Assembly (NCBI GenBank): GCA_963691705.1
Contig: OY829544.1
Location: forward strand, 5,959,501-6,023,500
Direction: 5' to 3'
DNA length: 64,000 nt
DNA from: Viola odorata
Lineage: Eukaryota; Streptophyta; Magnoliopsida; Malpighiales; Violaceae
Shown here: piece by piece, positions 1-11,225 of the stretch
How the letters are laid out: each line of letters opens with the position of its first letter
Numbering within the stretch: position 1 is the first letter of the stretch
Notes under the pieces: generated by a model
The model's database searches: none
Told to the model about the DNA's origin: nothing
What the model saw: only the letters and a program-made list of their open reading frames with translations
Position numbers and translations under genes: made by a program

Positions 1-429
1 TATAAGAATAGTTATGAAATTTCTAAATTAATTCAAAATATATTTAAATAATTTTGAATGGTCCATGACCATGATTTTTTCATGCTTTGAAGAAGAAAAC
101 CATGAGTGATCCCATGAAAAGTATAAAACCCATTTTTAAAAGATTAAAGAAAATAAGAAAAGTGGATATACAATTACTCATCTTGAGATAGAGATTACGT
201 TGTAGTTTTTAATTTTTTTTTCATTATATAGAGTAAGAAAATTGAATTTGTTTAAAAAATAAAAATAAAAAAGATGAGAGAGAGAGAGGAGAAGGAGAGG
301 CATAAAGTTGGTTTGAGTTTAATTAGGTGCTCATTGGGTACCCATACCCAATTAAACCCATATATTTTAGTTTAAATGAGTATATACCCAATTAAAAATT
401 ACATTGACCCATTTAACACCCATACTCAC
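1..429. other. AT-rich intergenic sequence
   Basis: No gene seen. A GA-rich run lies near 274-300. The phrase gggtacccataccc (334-347) resembles the reverse-oriented sequence just right of the Tourist element (about 1398-1410), so the Tourist element may have inserted into an older MITE-like repeat. This is weak. Confidence 0.4.
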
Positions 430-432
430 TTA

Positions 433-1385
433 GGTAGCGTTTGGTTTACGGAATGTTACTTTCCCCCTTGGAATTACTCTCGCGGGAAAGTGATACCCAG
501 GAGAGTGATTGAGGGGAATGTTAGTTTTTTTTGTTTGGTTGGGATTAAAATTTCATAGAAAGTAACATTATTGTGTTTGTTTTGTACTTGGTAATCCTCA
601 AGGAAAGTAAGAAAAATGACTACTTTATCCTTTTTTTATATTTGTGTCTTTGTTATCTTGTTAGGTATCTAATTATTCTTTTCTATATATACTGTGCTAC
701 ACAGATTCCTCTAAACACGTTAGACTTTCTCTCTATTTAATTGTCTCTCTTTCAACAATCAAAATATCAAATGAGTTTGCTTTATGACTATGGTTTTTTG
801 CAGGTTAAAGAACATGACAAATGACATAACTTTCGTATTAGAGTTTTTGAAAATTATAGCAAAGTATGAGACATATTGTTCTAGCAATGCAAAAAAATAT
901 AACTGCAACAATAGACAAGTTTAGGATCGATTTTTTTTGAATGATTTGTTCCCATTCCTAACTGTATTTTCTTCTACCTATTATTATTTACATCATTACT
1001 ATGTAATTTTGATGTAATTATTCTAATTTTTATGTATTTATTATAATTTTATGTAATTAATTATAATTTTTGTGTAATTAATATAATTTGGCGAAGTTTT
1101 AGAAAATAGAAAAGGAAGAAAAAGTTTTATTAGGTTATTTTTTATAATTAGTTTTGGACAAATATGTCATTTAATAAAAAAAATTAACTTTCCTTGTAGG
1201 GGGGAATCACTCTCCCCACCCCCTAGCCAAGGAATCACTTTCCCCCATTTTTTGGAAAGTCAAGGCGGTCAAGGAAAGTTGGATTCCGGAGGAAAGTGAT
1301 TCCTTGTCGCAACCAAACGCAATAAAGCTCGGAATCTCAAATTCCGAGTCACTTTCCTCTCTGATTCAACCAACCAAACGCACCC
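433..1385. mobile_element. Tourist / PIF-Harbinger-type non-autonomous DNA transposon
   Basis: The ends are imperfect inverted repeats: GGTAGCGTTTGGTTT at the left and AACCAAACGCACCC at the right. The element is flanked by a 3-bp direct repeat TTA (430-432 and 1386-1388). A TTA duplication with a terminus of the form GG-N-TGTTTGGTT is the signature of the PIF/Harbinger superfamily. The element is 953 bp, has no transposase ORF, and contains several internal motifs of the type ggaaagtgattcc in both orientations near its right end. It is therefore a non-autonomous derivative. Confidence 0.82.
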
Positions 1386-1388
1386 TTA

Positions 1389-1926
1389 AGTTAGTTGGGT
1401 ATGGGTAGATTTTTGCCACCCTTTCTGACAAGTAGACTCAAACATAAGACCGACCACATTTTTCCTCTTTATATTTTTAAGTACCTATGTATGTTAATTT
1501 AATCAATCTATTTATATAATGAAAGTAACATACTTAATTATTATTTTTATCATTGCTCAGTATTTATTCTATTTATTTTCACATTTTTAGTCTTAGATTA
1601 TTTATTTCAATAAAATAAAAAAATACTAATAAAAAAATTTATTCATTTTAATTAATTAACAAATAACACTAAATAGATAATGAAAATAACATATATAGTG
1701 TTTAGTGGATATCAATAAAAGTGTAACCATTAACTAAGTTTATTTATCTTTCAATTAGATTTTATAAGTCGTTTAATTTCACTATTATTTTATTTCCTTA
1801 AATTTGGTCGGAAACAAATGCCGGATCAGAAACACCTAAACTTGAAACAAGGAAAAGGAATCAGGTATACTGCGGGGAGAGAAACAACTAAAGCCTCAAA
1901 GGTTCGTGGGTTATACACATATACGA
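1389..1926. other. AT-rich intergenic sequence
   Basis: No coding potential. From about 1870 the sequence is already one copy of the 251-bp tandem duplication described for the adjacent CACTA-type terminus. Confidence 0.4.
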
Positions 1927-2500
1927 CACTACAAAAGAAACAACTTATTCTGACGGGAAAAACCCATCAGAAAAATGCAAAATGACCGACAGGAAAATAT
2001 CGACGGGAGCCCATTGATATACAAGATGTTATAAACGAGTACTCTTATCGATAATAGTTTTTCGTCGATAAAAATGTGAAAAGTTAGCCCGTTGATAGAT
2101 AAAAAAAAATTAACTGTAGGGAGAGAAACAACTAAAGCCTCAAAGGTTCTGCACTTGGGAGTTATACAGATATACAACACTACAAAAGAAACAACTTATT
2201 CCGACGAGAAAAACCCATCAGAAAAATGTGAAATGACCGACAGAAAAATATCGACGGGAGCCCATTGATATACAAGATGTTATAAACGAGTACTCTTATC
2301 GGCGGGAGTTTTTCATTGATAAAAATGTGAAAAGTTAGCCCGTTCATAGATTTAAAAAAAAATACACGAATAATCGACAGACCCAAGCCCGTCGATTGTA
2401 TTGACATGCTTGGATTTTTTTTTAGAGGCGTATCACCCATTGAGAACTTGCGTAATACTTATCAACGAGAACCAACCCATTAATAATTCGAGTCCCTTAT
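1927..2500. mobile_element. CACTA (En/Spm) terminal region, tandemly duplicated
   Basis: Two copies of a CACTACAAAAGAAACAACTT terminus start at 1927 and 2178. They lie in a tandem duplication with a period of 251 bp that covers about 1870-2360. Each terminus is followed by short GC-containing motifs such as cgacggg and cccgtcgat in both orientations, as expected for the subterminal repeats bound by En/Spm transposase. The opposite TAGTG end was not found. A matching transposase remnant lies to the right on the minus strand, so this is read as the 3' terminal region of the element. Confidence 0.7.
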
Positions 2501-2899
2501 CGACGAGTAGCAACCTGTCGATAAATTGCGAGCTTTATTTTTTTAAAAACTGAAACTTTATATATTGATTTTGAAATAAATTATAATAACTATTATTTTT
2601 GTTTATTTAATGAATAAATTTTAATTTTAATTTTATTTACAAATTTTATTATAAATTTCTATTTTATCATATTTTAATTTTTAATTAATCATACTTAAAT
2701 ATTGATTATGTTTGTACATTTTTTAAAATAAATACAAATACAATTTAAATTATTATTAGTACGATCTAAAAAGAGTGCAATATAGATATTTGATTGCATA
2801 TTTTAAGTTAGAAGTAATTGTACTACAAACACAAACATACAAAAAAATATAATATTTGCATAATATATACATGATATTGCATATTATCCATACAATTAA

Positions 2900-4453
2900 T
2901 ATAAAGAAAGGTGCTAAGGAAGATGAGTGGAATGGCCACTACCTGGAGTGGGAGGTCCACCGCCTTGCTCATTGCGCATCCTCTCCATCGTAGCAAGAAT
3001 TTTGAGCTATGTTTGAGTGTTTTGGGTCAATTGTGTCTCCATCCGGGCTAAGCGCTCTGCCTGGAATCGATTGTACTCCTCGAATCTTTGACGTTAGGGC
3101 TGCAAATACCGACCGAACCGAAATTATCATAATACCGTACCGAAGTTTAATTTATTCGATCGGTATTTATTTTGGAATTTTTATTGTTCGGTATATCAAA
3201 TTATCGACCGAACTTTGTTCCGTATGGTACGGTATCTGATTTTACAGATACGGTATTACCGTACCTGCCGAAATTCTAAAGTTTGTGCTGTGTTTCATCC
3301 GTGTTTGTCTTAAATTGTATGATAGTTGGTGTTACCATGGTGGAGTTTAAATTGCATTTGTGCATTATAGAAGTTCAAAAGATGTTATGATTCTGATAGC
3401 TTCTTCACCATTCCTATTGTGGATTGGCTTCTTTTATTAGTTGCCATTTTGTATTTCTTTTTTTTCTTATAAAGTCTGGCTTGGTTCTTTTGTTGTAGAT
3501 AATTCCAGGTCATGTTGCTCTATTTCACCATTAGGCCTCAATTCATCACCTTTTCAAAGTTTTGGATTCAATTCATCTGCGGCCCCTGAGGCGACTGAAA
3601 GAAATAGGGAAGTACTGTTGAGACCAATGGTGCTTCCACAGAGGTAGAGATGGAAACACCAGATGAGGAGTCAAAGCTTTCTGATCAGGCTCATGAGGCA
3701 GTTTCTGGAGAGTCCAAAGAGTCAGATTCCAATTCAGAACCCAAACTCAAATCGACTATGTCTGAAACTGTCAAAGGATATGGATACAAGCTAAAATTTC
3801 TAAAAATTTTGTTATTTGGTATTACCATAATACCGTAATACCGTACTGAAATTATTTCGGTAATATGGTAACGGTATCAATCAATAAAAACTATGATACG
3901 GTATCAAATTTTTTAAGTTCGGTATACCGAATACTGAAATTTTTATACCGAAAAATTACTGTACCGATCGATGAACACCCCTATTTGACGCTCTTCCTCT
4001 TGCCTATATCTCTCCTCCTTTAACTCACGTCGGATCCCTGTAATTTGAGATGCAAAACCAAATGATGATCTAGAGGAAGAGCTAGCTCCTAAACATAATA
4101 TTACACAAAAACAAATAAGTTAAAATAAAACATACAAAAACATTATGTCTAAAATAAATAAATAAAGTTAAACTTTATTGATTAACTTACTTACCCGCGA
4201 GATCGGCAATACTTCGATGGTTGATAAATGGATTTCTCCCCACTAAAGATATTGAAAGCAAAATTTGGAAGCTCCCGTGTTGTTGCCATTGCATGTAATC
4301 GTTTAAAAACTCATGCTTAAATAAATCATACTTCTCATCGTCTTTATTCTTGTAAATCCCATTGCGGCACCGAGAATAAGGACACAATATTTTATCGACG
4401 TCAATGAATCTGTAAGTATACGCAAAATTCAAGAATTCATCTACCCCTTTCAT
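2900..4453 (-). pseudogene. CACTA transposon protein remnant
   Basis: Minus-strand reading from 4453 to 4187 gives an 88-residue piece beginning MKGVDEFLNFAYTYRF and containing CPYSRCRNGIYKNKDDEKYD, the Cys-rich transposase-associated domain found at the N-terminus of CACTA TNPD-type proteins. After a gap, 4060-3984 and 3094-2920 read as a Glu/Arg/Gln-rich coiled-coil-like tail with many RLEEY/ERMRNEQ-type stretches, typical of the C-terminus of the plant Transposase_24 companion protein. The tail is split by the 3095-3983 insertion. No continuous ORF remains, so this is a dead element. Confidence 0.65.
3095..3983. mobile_element. hAT-like element carrying a gene fragment (Pack-type), inserted in CACTA remnant
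   Basis: The ends are TAGGGCTGCAAATACCGACC at the left and, as reverse complement of the right end, TAGGGGTGTTCATCGATCGG. The flanks are tttgacgt (3087-3094) and tttgacgc (3984-3991), a 7-of-8 match to an 8-bp target duplication as made by hAT transposases. AT-rich arms with ggtatacc/cggtatt motifs surround a different interior. From about 3480 to 3790 the interior has intron-like sequence followed by exon-like sequence encoding Ser/Glu-rich peptides such as METPDEESKLSDQAHEAVSG, without transposase similarity. This looks like host-gene sequence captured by the element. A resemblance to the N-terminal region of a mitochondrial GrpE protein was considered but is only a guess. Confidence 0.6.
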
Positions 4454-5345
4454 GTATTCCAGACTGAGATAACCTCAAGCATCTTTTCATCAATACTCCA
4501 TGATCGATCCAACATAGACATGATACAAGCATGAGAGGACCAAATTCAAGGTCAAGAAGAACAAGTTGCTTGAATGATCAACTTCATGGTAAGCCAAAAG
4601 GAGGCCAAGGCCGAGACATGACTAACCCGAGCGCATGGGCGCAAGACGTGACCAACCTACCTTGGGTCGTGCTCAGTTCTTCAAGACCAGCCCAAAAACC
4701 ACCTTGGGCCGTGTTCACTCTCTCAAAGACGTCCTCATCTATAAATAGGAGTTCCCTTCTTCATTTTTATCTTTAGTCTAAATTTGAAAGCATTTGTTGA
4801 ATGATAATCCTCCAACCTTTCAATGGCTCACTCTTGGTATTCTACTAGAAAAGCCTTGTATTAAGTCAAGTAAAAATAATAACTTCCAGCCTTGTCTTCT
4901 TCATCCTTGAATAGACCAAAACCGAAGGTTTGAGTCATTTTTGTCAAGGAAATAAAATAAAATCGAAAACTAACACAAGAAAATGGATAGATACACCAAC
5001 CTCAAGAACGGCAAGAGCTCCGCTAACACATGATATAGTCTCGGTTCTTTAGAGATAGTTTGATGAACTTTATGAACACCAAAACTGAAAGTTAAGAGAA
5101 TGAAACCAAAATCTACTCTTGATTAATCAAGGATCTAGTTCAGTAAATTAAGATAGAAATTTATACCACTCAAGAGAGTACAAGAACAAACACACAAGGA
5201 TAAAATTTCGATAAAGAACTTGGATGAATCCAAGGATCTATCTTGGACACCGATTTGAATCGAGAAACAACAAGTGTTAATTGATTCAAGGATGAGGAAG
5301 ACAAGGCTGAAAGTTTGACTAAAGATAAAAATGAAGAAGTAAACT
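4454..5345. other. Chimeric transposon debris with inverted repeats
   Basis: No intact gene. The stretch ttcttcatttttatctttag (from about 4758) reappears in inverse orientation near 5318-5340, and cagccttgtcttcttcatcc (about 4891) reappears inverted near 5287-5306. A TATA-like ctataaatagg lies at 4738-4748. This fits two fragments of one LTR-type element in opposite orientations. The right-hand fragment abuts and truncates the copia pol pseudogene at about 5345. Confidence 0.4.
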
Positions 5346-6700
5346 CTTATCGTCAATCGATCCAGCCCAATTTGCATCAGTATACACAACCACATTATGA
5401 CAATCAGAATTCTTGGTGAACAAAATTCTTTTTCCTAGAGCAGATTTGAGGTAGCTTAGTATACACATGACTGCCTTCATGTGTCGTTCTCTAGGATTAT
5501 GCATAAACTGTACATCAATCTCCCAACCAGTCTCTAGTATTGCCATTTATTTACAGGGACTTGATCAGATTCAACTGACAACTTCAAGCCCTCTTCCATG
5601 GGTGTTTCAGCTGGCTGACATACTAGTTTCATGTAGCAAATCCAAAGTATATTTCCATTGTGATAGAGATATATACCTTTGGAGGATATGGACACTTCAA
5701 TTCCAAAGAAGTACTTCAGTGGATCAAGGTTTTTCATTTCAAATTCAGTAGATAGGTAGTTTTGCAATGCTCTTCTTTCTTCGAGATCATTTCTAGTCAC
5801 CACCATATCATCAACGTATATGATGAGTGCAATTATCTTATCTTGTCCTTTCTTTAGGAACAACGTATGATCTGCATTGCTTTGGCAGTAGCCAAATTCT
5901 TTCATGGCTTTTGTAAATCTCCCAAACCAAGCTCTTAGGGAGACTGTTTAAGCCAATACAAGGATTTTTTCAATCTGGACACCTTTTGTTGTTGATGTTA
6001 AGATACCACACAACCTGGTGGAAGATACATTTACGCTTCTTATGTCAGTTCACCATGAAGGAATGCATTCTTTACATCAAATTGTTGCAAGAGTCATTCT
6101 AGGTTTGCAGCTAGAGTTAGTAGAACTCGGATAATATTGATCTTTGCCACTGGAGCAAATGTATTTGTATAATCAATTCCATATGTTTGAGTATGCCCAT
6201 TTGCCACCAACCTAGCCTTGAAATATTTGATGGTTCCATCGGCTTTGTACTTCACAGAGTAATCTTATCTACATCCAACTGTTCTTTTTCTAGGTGGACA
6301 ATCAACAAGATCCCAAGTGTCATTTTTCTATAGGGATTTCATTTCCTCATTCATGGCTTCCTGCACACTGTTAGGAATAGATACAAAAGATAATTGATTT
6401 ACAAAGAATGTGTTTGCCTCAAAGAACCGATGGTTAGACACATAGGGTATCTAATTTTACTAAAGAGTTCAAGTTACGTGTGGGTTTAGAAATATCTCTA
6501 GTATGTCGTGGTGGTAACTGCCTTAACTCATGTTTATGGACAACCTCAACAGGCGAGTGGTGTGGTGTAGGAGCAGATGCTTCAGTAGTTGATGATGGAC
6601 CAATAATTGCATCATCTTTGAATGGATCAACACTATGATTCTAACTTCCCTCTTCATTATTATTATAATCCTTTGAGTAATCTCAATACGTGAATAATCT
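5346..6700 (-). pseudogene. Ty1/copia retrotransposon pol remnant (reverse transcriptase and RNase H)
   Basis: Read from high to low coordinates on the minus strand, the order is a reverse transcriptase N-terminal part near 6230-6000 ([19 protein letters not shown], then FDVKNAFLHGEL), the SLYWLKQSPRAWF block near 5930, the catalytic YVDD motif near 5807-5818, and the copia-specific RNase H start ending in YTDANWAGSIDD near 5350. Several in-frame stops (for example between 6100 and 6040) and a frameshift break it, and RNase H is cut off by unrelated repeat sequence. No LTR was delimited. The element is inactive. Confidence 0.8.
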
Positions 6701-6959
6701 TTACCTTGTCAATTAATTGCTGGAAGGTCCTAAGAGAAAAAATTTCCTTAACCTCCCTCCATCTAAATCTCTGCACCATATCCTCTTCGTTTCCTTGTAA
6801 GGTTAAGTTTTTATCTTTAGGTGTTTGTCTTGTGATTATAAGTAAGTCTCACTAGAGTGAGTGTCTCTTTTGTGTTTGCTATATTTCACAGGACTGGTTC
6901 TTTTGTTTTCTCTTCTCGAAATATTTTGTGACAATCATCTTCAAATATGAGAGGAAAAG

Positions 6960-8010
6960 GAATAATCGGTGGTGAATGGCGGAGTTGTGGTGCCGTTTGT
7001 GCTACTGTCATCGAAGACTGGCGAGGGTGAGAAGCTGCTGTTGGGACGAGTCACTAGTGAGATATTGGTAAACGTTCCATTTTTTTTTGTCATGAATACA
7101 ATTTGGCAGTCGTTTGACAAGTTTGAACAAACAAAAATCGATAAGAACTTCTTATTCAAATTTGCATCGGAGTGAGATCATAGGAGGGTGGTAGAGGGGT
7201 TGTCATATTTTTTTTTAATAATTGGAGGGAAATATTATTACTGCTACTGTCATGAAGATCATGACAGCACAGAGAAGAGAGCATCAATACAACATGAAAA
7301 CTAAAATCCGATCAAGACATCCCAAAAAGGAGCCTGAAATAAAACTAGACTACTAAAACAGCCCTGGGCTTCCTCTCAACCACTCAGATGAAGATCTTAC
7401 GGTATCATAACTGTAAGGGAAAGTTACTTCTTTACTCTTCATCCACCAATGCCACCTCGCGAATATGCTCGGAAAACTAGAGGGGTTGTCATATTTGTTT
7501 GACAATAACTTGGTGGTGCTGGAAACAGTTGATAATGTTCAGTTTTCCAAGATAGAACTAAATGAGTTATGTTTTACCATTCATGTCTTTGATCTCCTGT
7601 TTAATCTTCATACTAGAGAGAATATTAAGGGTATTGCATCTACGATGGGAGCTTTGTTTGTCTTGTTTTGTGATTCGGATTTACGAGGCTACTAAAATTT
7701 TGTGAAATTCCGAGCTAAACTAAATGTTGAGTCCCCTATTGTTATTAGTTTGCCTTTTGAGGTTGATATAAGAACTGTGATTACTGTCTTTTCATTATGA
7801 GAAGCTGCCGATTTATTGTGGCATATTCATTAGAACTGTGTCGGGTGGAATATGATCGGGGCAAATGAGACGGTTGAGCTACCTTTTGATATGGAATTGA
7901 GAGTGTCTGCGGATCACCTAGTTCATTACCAGTTCGAGGGCAGCGGGAGTTCAGGGAGGGATAGGCGCGGGGGTGCAAGTCTGTCGTCTCCCTCGTTGAG
8001 ACCAAAACGC
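6960..8010 (+). pseudogene. DUF4283-type retroelement gag/ORF1-like remnant
   Basis: Plus-strand peptides match the general pattern of the DUF4283 domain found in plant LINE ORF1 and related gag-like proteins. First comes GKLL-like KLLLGRVTSE with LFKFASE and a following DHRRVVEGL (6990-7200). The reading resumes at 7481 with LFDNNLVVLETVDNVQFSKI, then TRENIKGIASTMGA and FRAKLNV (7500-7720). Stops follow at 7173 and 7693. Removing the 7211-7477 insertion plus one repeat copy joins the two parts. Downstream (7852-8127) the frame reads LPFDMELRVSADHLVHY, possibly the end of the zinc-knuckle region. The identification is by eye only. Confidence 0.5.
7211..7477 (-). mobile_element. Retroposed insertion with 19-bp target-site duplication
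   Basis: The 267-bp segment is flanked by identical 19-bp copies of tagaggggttgtcatattt (7192-7210 and 7478-7496) and begins with a run of T, which is a poly(A) tail on the minus strand. A long target duplication plus a poly(A) end indicates target-primed reverse transcription (a 5'-truncated LINE, a SINE or a retroposed transcript). The source was not recognised. It splits the DUF4283 remnant. Confidence 0.75.
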
Positions 8011-8129
8011 CTAAATTTTTTCGGAGATCGAGTGGTATCGGGTGGTGATTTTACGAGTTTGAAACCTCCATCAATGGCTGCTGTGGGGAGTGTGCCAGCT
8101 TTGAAAATATTTACTATTTTATTTTGATG

Positions 8130-8775
8130 TATTCCTTTAAATAAATATTATTATAATTTCTTTTAGAAATTTCCTAATATATAAGATTATTTTCTTTAGA
8201 TATAAAGTGAGTAGTAAAACATATACAATAAGAGAAAGAATAGTAAAAGAGTAGGATATGGGCGTGAGAAATCTTTTTAAAAATAGGATAATTATAGGCC
8301 GGTACGAACTTGAGATTAATAAAATAAAGTAGGGTATAATTTGTACTCATTCCAATTTTTTGCACTTCTTTTTAACAGTTTTTGGCATTTTTTATTTAGT
8401 TCACTATTTTTCTGCTAACATAAATCTCACTCTCTCACTTTGTCGATCGAATTAACAACTTATTTTTTATTTAACACAATTTTTTAGTCATTTAAACGAT
8501 ATGATCGAATTAGCGAGTTTTTAAATCGAATTATCAACTTCTTAAAATGAACTATCGACTTAAAATAGGCTACATAATTAGGAAAGAATATAAAATATGT
8601 TTCCATAACCAAATAGAGATTTCCCCCTTTTTGTTAAGGAAATTTTCTTGTGATCATAAAATTCCCTTTTGAATTAACGGCATCATATCATAATTTATCC
8701 CCACAGATTACATCCTTAGAAACTAAATGTGGATAAGTACAACAATACAAACTCGATTACAACCAAAATTATTTT
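8130..8775. other. Intergenic, AT-rich
   Basis: Nothing coding recognised. The right end is presumably the 3' untranslated region and downstream flank of the minus-strand RRM-like gene. Motifs tcgaattaacaactta and tcgaattatcaacttc recur between 8447 and 8560. Confidence 0.4.
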
Positions 8776-9809
8776 TCAAGACCAGTTTCTTCCATGTCTT
8801 GTTCGCTCAGGCATGTAAGGATGGGCCCACAGGTGTTTTCCGTTCACTCTAAATTTCGCGATCGGTTGTCCGTTCAGCACCCTCGGTATCACCAACGATG
8901 TCTTGAATGTAACTGTCCCGAACTGCGGCTTGGTCGCGCTGCGGCCTGGTTGCTCCATGTAAACTTCTTCAACCACCGCGCCCCAGTTCCTACGAAACAG
9001 AACAATCATGTGAAAAAATTAACAAACTGTTTGAAATCTTAATCAATTCCTTATTTATCTTACCGAGAAAAAAAATCAATTATTTCCTGTTTTGATAGAG
9101 GATTTCCATTGGAGAATGTCAGGAACATCTTCCTTGCTTCTACAGGAATTTCCACCGGACTAAATTCTCTGGCCTCAGGATTCAGAAACGTCTGCGCCGA
9201 ACTATTCTGATTGTTACCGACACCCATCCTTGTTATACCGGCTTCAGATGTGTTCACCTGAAATGAAATCGCAATGGAATCACCCGATTCGCTGCCATAG
9301 TTTCTTCCTGAAGAGTTATTAGCACCTGTCAGTATTTGGGTTGCAATAGCAAGGCTAGTAGTCCCCTGTCTTTGCACACCCCACATCCCATCTTCTTCAA
9401 AAGATGTGACTTCACCGAATATTTTGCTACACACATCGTCCATGATATGGGTGTGACACCTGAAGATCAGCTCGCGACGGCGATAAAAGAATCGGGGGCT
9501 AATAGGGTTTCTGAGAAGGCCATTGAGCGCAGGTAGGGTAGGAATGGAGGGGGGCGCGGCACCAGGTTCGATACAGGCCAAGGATAGCTCTGCTTCGTTG
9601 AATAGTTGGTCGATTGCGTGATTTTCATGCGCATGAATCAGCCGGATAAGGTCATGGTGACCTAGTAATTCTTCTTGAACCAACCAAAGAGCAATCACTT
9701 TCTTTGCAGCTTTTGGGTTTTTGCCTAATTGACATACCAGTCGGTTATAGAGGATTCTTTCGAGAGTGTAGAATCGGAGCAAATTGATTGATCTACCAAT
9801 CCCTGCCAT
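8776..9809 (-). CDS. Plant-specific RRM-like domain protein, copy A
   Basis: Two exons join in frame: 9064-9809 and 8776-8989 (complement), giving 319 aa. The intron has a GTAAGA donor and a gtag acceptor. The ATG at 9809 starts MAGIGRSINLLRFYTLERIL. The first about 120 residues are helix-rich (FYTLERILYNRLVCQLG; VIALWLVQEEL; HHDLIRLIHAHENHAI), a region shared with copy B at 14403. The last about 90 residues (from RKMFLTFSNGNPLSKQEIID through NWGAVVEEVYMEQ to AKFRVNGKHLWAHPYMPER) have the beta-alpha-beta pattern of a degenerate RRM, with the intron splitting it. I recognise the fold type and a plant-only family but no experimentally defined function; RNA binding is inferred. It is one of two copies, each followed upstream by an ACX sequence. 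Confidence 0.8.
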
Positions 9810-10457
9810 GCTTGATTAGATATTGGAAACAAAAATGGTGATTTTAAAAACTACTTTTTTGTTTTTAATTTTTTTGAATGGTTAATTAGTCCTACTTGCT
9901 ATTGATATAGAGAAAAATCTTGGGTATGGTTCGCGTAAGGTTGGTGTGAATTGTTAGGAAATTAAAAAGAAAAAAAAAAGGACAGGTGTTGGTATGAAAT
10001 CTGGCTGCTGAACTGTATATGAGAATTTAATGTTGTAGGGGATCACCATTTTTGGAATTTTCATTGAAAATTTTGGAAAATATACTATGCAAAAATTGGA
10101 AAAAAAAATCTTGTTAAGGAACCAAGATTGATTTACATATACAATATGGCTCTTAAGAAACCATTTACGATGTAAGATTAGAAGCCGATTGTAGCTCTTC
10201 AATTTGTCTCACATTTCTAATTAAGTATTATTAAATTTATTTAACTCATATTTTTTTAGTAGGGTTCTCACCTTAGCGGTAATTGAGTTTTTTAAAGCTT
10301 CTTATCATGTGTTCTCTAATAAGCTTAGTCACTACGGGGCTTAGTGATGTGGGCCTATGAGTCGTGCCGCGAAAGAGTTTTGGGCCCATGTGTGGAAACC
10401 TCAAGTTAAGGTTGGTTTTGGAACAATACAACACTCCTCTGCTAAACACATGCTTAT
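9810..10457. other. Intergenic / promoter side of RRM-like copy A
   Basis: Contains the upstream region of the minus-strand RRM-like gene and AT-rich sequence. No gene recognised. It ends at the CTTAT target duplication (10453-10457) of the solo LTR. Confidence 0.4.
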
Positions 10458-11210
10458 TGTTGGGTTATTTTCAATCGACAATCAATTTGCGCAGCAAACA
10501 ATCTTATCCCAAGAATCAATAACCCTTACCAATCAAAAGCAATCAAAAATAACACAGAGATTTTTAACGTGGAAAACCTCAACAGGTAAAAAACCACGGG
10601 CACAAGCCAGTCAATCCACTATATGATGATCAATGTGTACAACCAAGCAAAATCCCTATCTCAACTATAAGAATAATCTGAAATACACCACTATCACCAA
10701 TAGTACCAATCAAACAATCCAATCAATCAATCAATCCGAGAAAAACAAGAGATATGAGAATAGAGAACCAAAACCAGATTTCCACTGCTTCAATCGGGAC
10801 AGGATTTCTACCACACCAGATAACTTCTCACCGATCCAACCGTTCAGATTGAAGAACCAGAAGTCGTGCACCTGCTGTCCAAATTTCACCCAGATCCAAC
10901 GGTGAACGAAGTCACTGCGACGATTCTCCCGCAGCTGCGCAGAGTTTGGCGAAATCTGTTTTCTCTCTTCTCTCTCACAGGATGCTCAACAACAACCCTT
11001 TTACAATCTCTCTTGTCTCTCTATTTTTACACAACCTAGCCACCACCCACCTTTTATATTAGTGGACAACCTAATTAATTAGGTTACACAATCCTACTTA
11101 AAGTCAGACTCCAATCTTTCCTTTTTCTAATCAAACTAAAACAAATAGCCCCAATTGGGCTAGGCCCACAACAAATCTCTCTTTCAGCCAATATGAGCTG
11201 GACTCCAACA
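10458..11210 (-). mobile_element. Solo LTR
   Basis: The 753-bp element starts TGTTGG and ends CCAACA, and is bounded by a perfect 5-bp target duplication CTTAT (10453-10457 and 11211-11215). Both are standard for LTR retrotransposons. A TATA-like ataaaaggtgggtgg is read on the minus strand near 11050-11065, giving the orientation. There is no internal pol sequence, so one LTR was left after recombination. It sits at the left breakpoint of the ACX pseudogene. Confidence 0.82.
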
Positions 11211-11225
11211 CTTATTATGTCTAAT

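Noticed and set aside
2180..2440. Two similar 83-86 residue minus-strand ORFs near 1929-2440
   Set aside because: They are translations of the duplicated CACTA terminal region, not genes.
8794..9042. Plus-strand ORFs opposite the RRM-like gene (also 9336-9536, 13757-14041)
   Set aside because: They are antisense shadows of the supported minus-strand exons.
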